From contig CM056728.1 of the NCBI GenBank assembly GCA_029844215.1, positions 5,048,001 through 5,112,000 on the forward strand: DNA of 64,000 nt, read 5' to 3'. The DNA is from Przewalskia tangutica (Eukaryota > Streptophyta > Magnoliopsida > Solanales > Solanaceae). Under the pieces are notes generated by a model. That model was not told the origin of the DNA, did not search any database, and was given only the letters and a program-made list of their open reading frames with translations. Positions 45,701 through 56,009 of the stretch are shown here, piece by piece. Every line of letters starts with the position of its first letter. The first letter of the stretch is position 1. The translations under genes were made by a program, and so were the position numbers.

Positions 45701-46532
45701 ATTAGATCGGAAGAGTATGATCTTCCACAACAACTTGATGCTTTGAACATATGGACAATTCCATCTATTGCCACTAAAGAAATTTATAATTTTGGTATAT
45801 TTGAAAACTTGCGAAATCGCCATATTGTTAAGACAATTGAAGAATCAGTCCAAATGGATAACCAAGAAAAAACTATACAGTTGTTTTCTGATGTTGATAT
45901 TGAAAGATAACAAATACTCTGCTAAGCGCAGGTTACACCAATCTGGCACTAACCCCCGTGGTTTTTCAGAATATGTTCATGACTATTGATTAAACTAAAT
46001 GTGTCAAGTTAACAGTGAGTTATATTATCTATCATACTTACTTAAGTGAGTAGTATTTTAAACGTTTTTACCCATTTAATCTTCAGTCTATCTGTACCTG
46101 CAACCTATCCTTCCGTTGATACCTCAATTTTTTCTGCTCGCCTGGTTCCTTCCTTTTCTTCTTGTAACCACTCTCCAACAGACGATCGCTTTGTATTCTT
46201 GTTGTTATTAATTTTTTAAAGCTTAAAGTGGGCAAAAATGTCTAATCCGTTAGTCTGATGGTTACATTCTGTTTATGAGTCAAGATAAGGTCGGGTAATT
46301 AAATGTTTATTTTGAACTCAGAGTAAATATTTTGTCCACTGAGTAAAATAATTTTGTCCACCGAGTAAAATATCTCTAAGTAGAATGGTAATGTGGATCG
46401 TTTATGCTGATCTTTTTGATTGATCGTAGGGGTGGTGGTCGAGGCGGTTATGGTGGTGACAGGCGCAGAGGTAACTATGGCTCTGGTCCAGACAGAAACT
46501 ATCATGGTGGAAACTGCTCACGTCCCTACTGA
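42791..46532 (+). CDS. TAF15b: TAF15b-like gene: RanBP2 zinc finger + RRM, first exon not seen
   Basis: Five exons are visible: 42791-42881, 43499-44165, 44439-44589, 44670-44751, 46430-46532, all with GT/AG borders and consistent phases; they encode 363 residues to the stop TGA at 46530. Order: a Gly-rich start (GGGGGYQGGDRVGRGG), the RanBP2 finger beginning DWRCPNPS with C-X4-C-X10-C-X2-C, a long Gly/Tyr/Ser/Pro-rich low-complexity region, an RRM (RNP2-like IYISNL; RNP1-like NKGDAVLSY), then MAEKSAPKAPPAYGSG and an RGG tail ending SRPY. This is the layout of plant TAF15b, a nuclear RNA-binding protein of the FUS/TAF15 type linked to TFIID and RNA processing. The first exon begins mid-codon (two bases), so an upstream exon with the ATG is required, but nothing suitable is seen up to the LBD gene. 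Either intron 1 is large and the exon is diverged, or the copy is 5'-truncated. Confidence 0.88.
45001..45032. repeat. CTCCC-type microsatellite
   Basis: Repeats of CTCCC within intron 4 of the TAF15b-like gene. Confidence 0.8.
45472..45959 (+). mobile_element. Retroelement-like insert (PBS + short ORF) flanked by 47-bp direct repeats
   Basis: A 47-bp sequence starting AATACTCTGCTAAGCGCAGG occurs at 45472-45518 and 45913-45959 with two mismatches. Between them is TGGTATCAAAGCCATGG (45607-45623), matching the initiator tRNA-Met complement at 16 of 17 bases, and an ORF of 96 codons starting in that site (45620-45910: MDSKSISRQYSEF..., ending DVDIER). The ORF resembles the start of a pararetroviral ORF1 (solendovirus-like endogenous copies are common in Solanaceae) but I cannot confirm it. 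It is truncated: no downstream ORFs follow. Alternatives are a TRIM element with a shortened 3' LTR, or a filler insertion with duplicated intron sequence. Confidence 0.5.
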
Positions 46533-48727
46533 ATTTCAGCCGAACAAAATCTGTGTACTAAAAATATGTGGTGGGAGGGTTTTTAAATTAGTTCTCCATG
46601 ATATACTCCCTAAGCTGGAGTCAGAGGTAGGGTGTTCACTTACTCTGAGCAATACCCTTTTTCTCCTTGCCATCTGCTACTTAAAGGGGTTTTCCAGTTT
46701 GAAGCTTTGATTAATGTGAACTATGTGAATGTTTTTATAGAGGCGAATGGATGCTTCTGCAAAATGCTGCTAAGGTAGGTTGTTGTTCAGGTGAGTGTTA
46801 CTTCTTTGAAAAATCTAACATGCATCATTAATTCAAGTCGGCTGACACTATTTTTTGAATGTGTGTGCTTGCACACCTGAATCTTCACATGGTGCCAATG
46901 TTGACGTTTTAGGTGCATCTAGATGGTGTGGCACATAAAAAATTTCAAGATATGTTCTCATTTCTATGCTCACTAGCTAGTGTCCTGGTCAGAAATGACC
47001 ATCTAATTTTGAGTCTTTTAGCCGTAGTACAAAAGGATCTTATATATTTTCAGATTGCTTGAGCTGGGTCCTCAACCCTTTAGTGTTTTTGGTAGAGAAA
47101 AGAATCACTGTGTGGTTAGTTTTGCATCTTTTAAAAGTTCAGAGTGGAGTGGAGTGAAGAATTTAGAGATGGGTAATGTTTCAATTATAGGAATTTCTCT
47201 CTTCCCCTGAATCCACTTCTCCTTTTAGTTTTACGTTACATAAAATTGGGGTGTGATGGTGGGCTGTTTGTTGGCCAAGCTTTCCGTATTGACTTGGAAA
47301 CTTATGGTGTGAACAGAGAAAATAGGATGTATAGCTTTGTGTATTTAATAAGGACGATTTAGCTGGAGTGACTATTTGATTTTCCCAAGGGCACCTAACA
47401 TCTTTGAGCGAATTAACGACCTGAGAAGCATGGACCAAGGAGGTGCTGACGCCCCTCCTGCTAAGTTGTGCTATTGAATGCCTCCAGCTGTAGGAGTCTA
47501 TCCCAAGACGGGCTCAGTTGTATGATTTGTGGCTTAGTGGCCAATTCGATCTTCATGTACTTTCGGTTGTTTCTTTCTTTCAAGAATAAAATGGGTCTAT
47601 TATCATGAAAGTGGAGATTGGTCGACGAAATATGAACAGATCATTCTTTTCCTTCCCTAGCAAAGCAAGCCCAGAGTTACAATGAATGGGGTGTTTTTCT
47701 GGAAGGAGTCTTGAAGCATTTCACACTGTAGACAACTTTCTGCTGTCGATATTTTTGTTGTAGCATGTTTGTGTAATATTCCGATTTCAACAAACTTCTA
47801 TTAAATAATAAATGCCGTCATTTTGTTCTGTCCGAAAATGGTCTACTTTCATTTAAAGGATTATGCGGACACAAATTTCATAGAAGCTCCTTTTATGCTT
47901 TTGAAAGTCATGTTTACTAATCTTTAGCTTTCAGCATAGTGTCATTTCGACATTCATTTTTCATTATGGAGTTGTGATGAGTAGTCTAGACGCTTGTTTG
48001 TGACTATTCATCTTTTTGTCGATTTCTTGATTCTGCAATAGCAATGTCTATAGATGCAGGATCGATACTATTTAAATTTGGCAGAGCAAAAATGCCTTCT
48101 GGTTCTATCATGTTATAAATGTAACGTTCTTTTCTGGAATATAGCACATATTTTGTTTCCTACTAGAATGCATATCTTAGACAGGGACAAGCTTGGTTTT
48201 TGATGATCACGAACCAAAACAATCAAAATGCAGTGTTTTTCTTAATATTGGACCAAAAACATATGCTGAGCTTTCCTTCTTTCTCGTTCAAAGGTGGACA
48301 GCCACTTCCTGCTTCTAAATCTCATATACCATTGTATAAAGTCCCCAATTTCTTGGGCCTAAAAAGTTCTAATGACATTCAATGTTGAGAAAAAGCTCAA
48401 AATGGTTTGCAATCTTTTGGTTTTGGTGCAAAATATCTTGGAACAAAATCGAATGAGATGTTCTCTCCCGGTTCAAAGATAAACCGTTAAAATATAATGG
48501 CTGTTAGGGTTATATTGAAAATGTAGAATTTAGTCAAAGAATGTAGATTATTAGTGCTCTATGCAAAAGGAATAGTTTTGAGCCAAAATTTAGAGATAAT
48601 AAAATATTTTGGCTTTGGATCTACGTGGGAAAGGAGATTTTGTATTGCGAATAATGTCAACGACTAAAAAGGGTAGGAGAGTTGTCTTATACGAAATTTG
48701 CCCCTATACAATAAGTAAAGGAGATCT
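46533..48727. other. Downstream of TAF15b-like gene; no further gene recognised
   Basis: About 2.2 kb, moderately AT-rich. It may include TAF15b 3' UTR (possible GT/AG pairs around 46740-46790). No conserved coding signal; short open frames here look random. Confidence 0.4.
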
Positions 48728-48790
48728 GACTTAAACCGTCAATAAAGCAATCGAAACAATTTAAGCAGTGATGCCGGATTGAGCAGCCAC
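48728..48790 (-). pseudogene. Small fragment similar to the 3' end of RPS4
   Basis: TGACTTAAAC, then GCAATCGAAACAATTTAAGC and AGTGATG-CCGG-TTGAGCAGC align with 57631-57695, which covers the RPS4 stop codon, the last codons (AAQTATTA region) and the adjacent 3' UTR. About 5 in 6 bases match. Only about 60 bp are recognisable. Confidence 0.55.
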
Positions 48791-48849
48791 CACAGTATTC
48801 ACACCTTGCGTGTGTCATGTACAAGCAATTGTTTTATAATATTTGTTGA

Positions 48850-48862
48850 AAAAAGAAAAAAA
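48850..48862 (-). terminator. Pol III terminator of tRNA-Arg
   Basis: On the minus strand a T-rich run (TTTTTTCTTTT-like) begins right after the tRNA 3' end. Confidence 0.8.
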
Positions 48863-48935
48863 CGACTCCACTGGGGATCGAACCCAGAATCTCTGGTTTC
48901 GTAGACCAGCGCCTTATCCATTGGGCCATGGAGTC
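48863..48935 (-). tRNA. tRNA-Arg (anticodon ACG)
   Basis: 73 nt on the minus strand. The acceptor stem GACTCCA pairs with TGGAGTC, followed by discriminator G. The anticodon stem CTGGT/ACCAG closes the loop CTACGAA, anticodon ACG, decoding CGN arginine codons after A34 editing. The T arm contains GGTTCGATCCC (B box). No intron. All arms pair, so the gene is likely functional. A T-run terminator follows. Confidence 0.97.
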
Positions 48936-49058
48936 TTTGATGCTACTGGAAACGAAAATGATATAGATATCCGTTTTTGAATAGTCCCTAGGAGCAACTC
49001 TTTTACTGTTCCTTTTTTTCTTTTCTTATAGGTAGCAAAAACAACTGTTTGCAAAGTC

Positions 49059-49294
49059 CAAATGGGCATTGACAACCCGCAAGCAGCCTGTTTCACAGAA
49101 GAAGAGATGAAGCGACCGCCATAGTCGCGAGTTCGATCCCCTGCATAAACCTTCTTGGTTGAGCGCACACATGGCTTGCCAAGTGTGGTTTACATGGTGG
49201 CGTGGTTTGCGGTCTTTGCGTCGATCAGCACCTGTGCGCACTTCGAAAGAGTAAGCGCGATTCCTTCACAACAAAAAACAAATGGGCATTGACA
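49059..49294 (+). mobile_element. tRNA-derived SINE with 16-bp target duplication
   Basis: CAAATGGGCATTGACA at 49059-49074 and 49279-49294 is a perfect 16-bp duplication. The 204-bp body (49075-49278) has the B box GCGAGTTCGATCCCC, the CTTGCCAAGTGTGGTTTA region and an A-rich tail (CACAACAAAAAA). Same family as 29846-30044. The perfect duplication and near-complete body point to a recent insertion. Confidence 0.9.
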
Positions 49295-49352
49295 TAAAGA
49301 CATCAATTCCATAATATGGAGGCAAACTTACGTACACCATGTAGTTGACTAA

Positions 49353-49680
49353 TTGCCCGTTTGGTTGGACTTATGGAAAGCTCACAAGTGTTTATTTTTT
49401 AAAATAAATATTTATGAAAAGTTTTAGAGGTGTTTGATTGAAAAATGTAGTAGAGCTTATGGGTGTCATAAGCACTTATTCCATAAGCCCAAAATTTGGG
49501 TTTATGGGAGTAGAACTTCTTTTGGCCTACAACTTTTTTATTTTTTTATACAAAAACATTTTTTTTTATTGACAACCAAACACCTAACACCTTTTTGATA
49601 AAAGCTCAACTTGAAAAAGTTCTACTCCTATAAGTTTTACTCTTATAAGCTCTTTTTAATAAACTGTACCAAACGGGCCC
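49353..49680. mobile_element. Tourist-like (PIF/Harbinger) MITE
   Basis: TAA at 49350-49352 and 49681-49683. Ends are TTGCCCGTTTGGT and, reverse-complemented, GGGCCCGTTTGGT. 328 bp, no ORF. The GGGCCCGTTTGG end and TAA duplication are typical of PIF/Harbinger MITEs. Confidence 0.8.
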
Positions 49681-50119
49681 TAAAGCTTAGAATAAAACAC
49701 TCATATAGCTCCTATATTATAAAAATTTACACTTACATCCCGATAATGTATATCTGAAACTAAGTATATTAAAATATTATTATTGAAAAACAAGTTAGAA
49801 CTATAAGTAAAAAGATGATAAATTCATATATAATAAAATATTTATGATTAGTAAAAATGCAAATACTCAAGTGGTTTGTGTTTGTTTCTTATTTATAAGT
49901 TTCGAAAGATACATGTTTCACAAAATATTTGTTCTCTGATTTAATTAACTACGTGAATAAAGATATTACGAAAAATGTTTCTTATAAAAATAGACATAGT
50001 AAATGATTCTTATTTATAAATTGTAATTTACTTTTAAATAATTACTTATATTTTAATATATTTACTTACGGTATATACCTCATGAGGGTGTCGATATAGG
50101 ATTTTTATAAGTGAAACTT

Positions 50120-50729
50120 ACACAAATGATTATAATTTGGATTTTTTTAGGTATAGCTACAACTTTTGTTAATTACACTTCGTAGCTACAGTAGCTTGTA
50201 TTCAGTTTCGACTGTATTCAGATTCAATTGTATTCAGATGCAGTTGTATTTCATTGTATTCAAATAACATGTATTCAACTCAACTATATTTATTTGTAGC
50301 TACTTTTACACTATATTCTATTTATTGTATTTAAAAAATCGATTGTATTCAAACAACACAAATGGAAAAAAAATGTATGCATTTATTGCATTTAAATTCG
50401 ATTGTATTCAAACAACATAAATACAAAAAAAAATACATGATATTCAGTTGTACTCAAAATTTCTTATATTCATTTGTATAAAAAATCTCGTTCGAAATAC
50501 AGGTGAAAAATATATTAAAATATTATATTTACGCTAAAAATATAATGAATACACTCAAATACAAATACATATGAATCTGAAATACAAAAAATAAAATACA
50601 CTTCAATCAGTTAGTTCGTCGGTGTTCAATTTGCTTTTTCGACACCGGCCATATCTGAAAACATACACTCCGGCGCCGTCCAGATTTAAGCCAATTCCAA
50701 ACGACGAACGAAATCTGAACGTCGCTAGC
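50120..50729. repeat. Degenerate GTATTCA-rich repeat region
   Basis: Many copies of TTGTATTCA/ACTGTATTCAG at irregular 10-30 bp spacing (50195-50470), followed by complementary AATACA-rich motifs (50500-50600) and a GC-richer end (50630-50720). It looks like a decayed repeat with partial foldback character; family not recognised. Confidence 0.5.
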
Positions 50730-50742
50730 CGGGTATTAAATA

Positions 50743-51404
50743 GAGAAATTTGTATATATCCCCGTCAAAACTTCTCTTTTTAGATATATCTCCATCACAA
50801 CTCTAAATTTAGTTATATCCCCATCAAAACCCAATTGTATTATTTATATCCCCAATTCTTCATTTGACCTCTTAAAATTTAGAATAACTATTAATAAAAT
50901 ATTTTAAAGACTGTTTTGCCCTTCATGAAAATTACGTTACTAATTCTCTCCCTTCCTTTTTCTCTGTCGTTCTCTCCCTCCCCGCTAAAACTATCGACTA
51001 TAGACTAATGTCATACTGCATTAAGATTGTTCACCGTCTGATACGTTTCTCATAACCTGAGAGGAAGTTGTTCAATGTTTATCGAGATAGACTCAGAACT
51101 ACGGCAATGCACAACATCAGATTAAAACCTCATTGAAGCTTTGAATGAGCTTGTTTTCTACGGTTCTACTACACATGTCACAGAGCATGCTACAGTCTTA
51201 AGTCATTTGATTTGGAAAAGATAAAGATTTTGAGATGTGCGCTTCAATCTGTTTTTGTATGCATTTAAGCCTGACAGAGAAAAATGGAGAGAATTAGTAA
51301 TGTAATTTTGAGGTCAAACGAAGAATTGGAATATAAATAATACAATTGGATTTTGATGGGGATATAACTAAATTTAGAAGCTGGCACCTCATAGTAGGGC
51401 AGTT
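50743..51404. mobile_element. Foldback/MULE-like element with long internal inverted repeats
   Basis: 13-bp direct repeats CGGGTATTAAATA (50730-50742, 51405-51417) flank it. The segment from 50806 to 50955 (AAATTTAGTTATATCCCCAT ... ACGTTACTAATTCTCTC) is matched by its reverse complement at 51283-51378 (GAGAGAATTAGTAATG ... GATGGGGATATAACTAAATTT). The left arm has extra tandem copies of a TATATCCCC-ATCAAAACT-like unit. No transposase. Confidence 0.65.
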
Positions 51405-51559
51405 CGGGTATTAAATATAATTGTTGCTAAAGAGTTCCGCAAATCAGCGCATCAAAAATTGTATCATTCGAACCAATTGAAATATAACGTGCTTTCATCA
51501 ATTCTGTGAGTACACTGATGGCAAAAAAACGGGAAGTAAGTAAATATTACAAAGATTTA

Positions 51560-52180
51560 CAAACTAGAAACAAGAACACATGTAAACTACTATAGTAATC
51601 TGTTGAGTCGAGTGTTAGCACTAACAAATGAGCAAAGAAAACTCAAGTGTTTACTAGAAGAAGAACCTTGAGTGTTTGAAAAAATACTTGGAGAAGAAGA
51701 AGTTCAGAAAATATGAGTTTTGCAAGTCTCAAGTGTGTTTTTTCATTGAGTCAAATCCTCAATTTATAGTGCTAGGAAGATGACCTCTCAACTAACCAAC
51801 TAATGGCTTTCAACAGCCATGTAATGGCACTTAATTAAGAGGTTACAATCAACCAAATAATGGCTGAGTTATGGAGGAAAAACTGACATTTGAATGCTCC
51901 AAAACGTCTCCATAATCAACCAAACTTTTGGACTTCCGTCGCACAGTCACTGCCTGGGTAGCGTCGTGGCCCTTAAGGCACTAGCGTCACGGCTCTCCGG
52001 CTTCCGAGGGCGAGTCGCGGCCTTTCTCGGCTCTGCAGCCCTTTTTCGACCCGTTTCAATCTTTACACTTTGTACACTTCTTTCAATATCTCTTTCAATA
52101 AGGAAATTTACGATTCTTGGTACAACGTGTGCACGTGTGTAAAAACGATATTTCTGACGTGCGGGACCCCAATTATTCGA
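51560..52180 (-). repeat. LTR-like fragment (minus strand)
   Basis: On the minus strand: a GC-rich stretch (52020-51930), CAGTTTTTCCTCCATAACTC, then a TATA-like CACTATAAATTGAGG (about 51758-51772), then a leader CTTCTTCTTCTCCAAG. This is the promoter-leader layout of an LTR, but no ends, PBS or coding region were found. Confidence 0.35.
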
Positions 52181-52882
52181 GTCATAAATAATAAGATAAA
52201 CTTTATTCCACGTTAATAAATTTTCAACAAATTTTACCCACTTCACAAATTTGCTGCAATCCTATCTTTCACAATAAGATTATTGGAAGCAACAATATCT
52301 AATACGTATTTGTAAAATTACTATATGAAAGATTTTAAAATATTTTAGAGCTTTGCTCTATTTTTCTCATAATTTTTAATCCAAGCTTTAAAACTGATTT
52401 TAGAGAATTGCATGTGAAATTAATGTTATATTTTAATTTATTGTATGTCTGTTTTTTTTAAATTACATTAATTTTTAATATTACAATATAATAATGTATG
52501 TCAGTTTCAGATAAGTTTAAAATTGAGTATATAATATTTTTATTCCAAGTGTACAGGGAAGTTTAAAATTGAGTATATAAAAATACTCAAGCAATTATAC
52601 CGAAAAGAATTTATGTGAAGAACACACAATCATTTATTGAGACAAGAACGTTTAGTATTTACTATCTATAGATTGTTTGGCTAAGGGACTTAAAAATGCG
52701 TATACTTTTTGAAAAAGTATTTATATTAAAAAAATTGAGACGTTTGATCAAGTTTTTGGAGAAAATAAGTGCTATGAAGAGTAGCAAAATCAATTTTCCA
52801 GAAGCTAAAAGAATTAGTTTTTTTCCTAAGCACTTTGAGAAAATGTCTTACATGCACTTTTTAAAAGCTTGTCAAATACTAA

Positions 52883-53597
52883 GTGCATGTTTGGATTGAC
52901 TTTTGCCAATCCAGAATCAATTCTGGGTGACTACTTCTCATGTTTCTAGACATTTGTTCATGTGTAATTGCAGATTGAAACTTTAAACTCCTCGAACATC
53001 CTAACGTTGTCCGATTATACGAGGATTATCCTTCCCCTTTTTCTATTGTCTTCTTTCAAATACGCCGAATATTATTACTATAATATATTATATTTTGAAC
53101 AAAAAAGAAATGAATATACCCAAGTTGAAGTATCGAAAAGTTTTGTTATAATTATTGATTAAATATAATAGATATATATATATCGTTCTAGAAAAAAATC
53201 ACGGATTTAGCTCCCCTCCAGTGGCCCTTTCCTCCGATTTGTCCAGTACATCTTCTAATTATGGACATATGACAATTAAATCTAGTGGATCTGGACATAT
53301 GACATGCAAAATTAGTATTGTAATAATATTTAAATTAGTATTGTAATAATATTCTACTAATATTTAAGTACCATATTGCACTTTAAATTTTATTATCTAT
53401 TTGTAATTTTTATTTACATACTTCCATTTTAGTAATTTTTATTTATATGTATTGACTAAATGTCCATTTTGGTAATTCTACATTCAAATACAATTTTGAT
53501 CAAAACTATCCAAACATCATGTATTGATAACAATCACTTTTACATTGTTGCATCCAAATATAAATCAATTATGTCCATCGCTGATCCAAACACACAC
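52883..53597. mobile_element. PIF/Harbinger-type MITE with TAA duplication
   Basis: TAA at 52880-52882 and 53598-53600. Ends GTGCATGTTTGGATTG and, reverse-complemented, GTGTGTGTTTGGATCAG. 715 bp, AT-rich, no transposase. It seems to sit inside another MITE-like repeat (about 52671-53730) whose ends contain TGTTTGGCTAAG and the inverse TATTTGGTCAAG. Confidence 0.75.
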
Positions 53598-54264
53598 TAA
53601 TTGTTGTTCAAACATGCTTTTTAAATTAATTGGTCAAACAAGCTTTCACGGAAAGTACTTTCATCTTTAAAACATTTTTTAAAAATAAATTAATTTTAGA
53701 AGCTTGACCAAATACGTTTTTAATAAGTAATGTTGAATTATAAATTACCGACACTTAATAAAAGATTTAAAAATAAACTCTTAGTAGGAAAGTCGAAGGG
53801 AAATACATAAATTGTGCTTAAATTCTTACATACTCTCATGTTATTTATATAAACAATTAATAGTTAATAATGAAGATTTATCTTCCTGCTTATATAGAAT
53901 TAAAAAGAAACCTAACTTTATTATATTGGGCCCGTGCGTATCGTCACTAGTTAAAATACAAGAGATGCACCCTAAATTGAGTTATATATAAGTTTTTGGT
54001 GTAATTAACTCAAACAAAATTAAGAACTGCTCTTCGATAGGGATGGCAATTGGGGCAGGACAGGACGGGCAGGACAAGTTCTTAACGGGGCAGAAAAGAC
54101 TTTAAACGGGGTAGGGCAGGGCAAAATTAATTTTGTTAAAAATTGAAATAGGGCGGGGCGGGGCGGGGAAGGGCAGGCGGTGGATTTTGAAGACAAAATT
54201 AGTTTTATTCTTGTGTGCATATTCATATTTCGGTTGTATTAATGAATTACGACTGAACCACTTC

Positions 54265-56009
54265 CAGAGGCGGACGCACATTGACCCATATGGGTGCAAG
54301 TAATGCCACTTTCATTTTTTTTTATCACCTTGTAAAACGACGTCGTTCTACAAGGTGACCCACCTATAATTTTCAACGTGACCCACCTATCATTTTCATT
54401 AGCAAAGTCATTATGGGAAATGATAAAAAAAAATGTCAAATGATTTCTCCGCACATTCAAAAGGATATTGTTCATTGTTTTGCACAAGAGATAGTACGAA
54501 AAATAATTGAAGAGATCAAAGATGATTTTTTTTTGCATTAATGGTGGATGAGTCTAGTGATGTATCTGAAATTGGTTTGAGTTTGATGAAAATTCGGGGT
54601 CAAGGTTATGATGGTGCAAGTAATATGAATGGTGAATTCAGAGGGTTGAAGACTTTGATTATGAATGAAAATCGGTATGCATATTATGTTCATTGTTTTG
54701 CTCATCAACTTCAATTAGCTCTTGTTGTTGTGGCTAGAAAAAAGTTGATATTGCAGACTTTTTTAACATGATTTCCACTTTATTAAATGTTGTTGGAGCA
54801 TCTTGTAAGCGTAAAGACATTATTCGACAAAAACAAGCACAAAAAGTGGCGGAAGGAATCTAGATTGGTTTGCTTGAGACATGGAAGAGATTAAATCAAG
54901 AATTAAGTCTTATGAGGGTTGTGGATACACGTTGGGGGTCTCATTATAAATCATTATTGAACTTGGTTGCTTTGTTTTCTTATGTTATTGAAGTTCTTGA
55001 AGTTGTTTCGTGTGATGCTACAGATTCATCGAAAAAAGCTCAAGCAGTTGATTTATTGGGACATTTGCAATCATTTGATTTTGTCTTTAATTTGCAATTG
55101 ATGTTGACTATACTTTCGTTCGCAAATGAGTTGTCATTATCTTTGCAAAGGAAAGATACAAATACTTTGAATGTTATGACACTTGTTAAAGTAACTAGGC
55201 AGAAATTGCAAGCGGCAAGAAATTATGGATGAAAATCTCTTCTAGGTAAGATTACTGGTTTTTGCAATGAGAACAAGATTGATTGTGTGGATATGATTGC
55301 TGAATATGTTAATCGTCACCGTCTTCGGCGTAAGACAAACATTACTAACGATTTTCATTATCGTGTGGAATGTTTTAATACCATTATGGATCAACAAATT
55401 TTAGAGATTAATGATCGGTTTAATGAGGTCAATTCTAAGTTGTTTCTTTGTGTTGCTTGTTTGAATCCAAGTAATGATTTTGTTGATTTCAATATAGCAA
55501 AATTGGTAAGAATGACTCAGTTATATCCGGATAACTTCTCTCTAGTTGATTGTATGATGCTTGAAAATCAACTAGAGACATATATTATGGATTTGCGATC
55601 AGATTACAAATTCAGTCGATTGGAGGGGCTTGTTGATCTATCTACATTGCTTGTGCAAACACGAAAATACTTGTCGTACCCATTGGTGTGTCGGCTTTTG
55701 AAGTTCGCAGTGATTTTGTCGATAGCAACATCAAGCGTGGAAAGATGCTTCTCTGCAATGAATATTGTCAAGACGGATCTATGAAATCGAATTTGTGATC
55801 AATTTTTAAATGATTGTCTTGTATGTTTTATTGAAAAAGATTTGCTTAAGAGTATTACAAATGATGATGTAATTAAACGTTTTCAAAATATGAAAACGCG
55901 TAGGGACAATTATAATTTGTAAACTTTATTAAATTTTGGCACTCGGATGATTTGTAAACTTTATTAAACATGTGCACCCGATTAAAAAATTCTTTGCATC
56001 CGCCCACTG
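54265..56009 (+). mobile_element. hAT transposon (TTF-type/DUF4371 transposase) nested in another hAT
   Basis: Flanks ACCACTTC (54257-54264) and ATCACTTC (56010-56017) form an 8-bp duplication with one mismatch. Ends CAGAGGCGGACGCA and, reverse-complemented, CAGTGGGCGGATGCA form the inverted repeat. 1745 bp. The transposase coding region is internally deleted and frameshifted. Confidence 0.88.
54425..55918 (+). pseudogene. hAT transposase, TTF-type zinc-finger/DUF4371 family, decayed
   Basis: Pieces in order: a start-like PHIQKDIVHCFAQEIVRKII region (54450-54540); VDESSDVS then, almost at once, IRGQGYDGASNMNGEFRGLK and YYVHCFAHQLQLALV (54541-54771); ASCKRKDIIRQKQAQKV (54798-54860); VVDTRWGSHYKSLLNL (54920-54966) up to 55229; MDMIAEYVNRHRLRRKTN to SVERCFSAMNIVKTDL (55287-55783), the hAT dimerisation domain; then FLNDCLVCFIEKDLL and RFQNMKTRRDNYNL (55800-55918). 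Against the family, roughly 60 residues between VDESSDVS and IRGQGYDG are missing, and stops occur near 54769, 54861, 55230 and 55782. It lacks the N-terminal zinc finger and cannot be active. Confidence 0.88.

Noticed and set aside
48200..48388. 62-codon frame
   Set aside because: No domain, no splice or promoter context, base composition like the surrounding intergenic DNA.
54020..54299. Minus-strand Pro/Cys-rich frames
   Set aside because: Produced by the GGGGCGGGG subterminal repeats of the outer hAT element.
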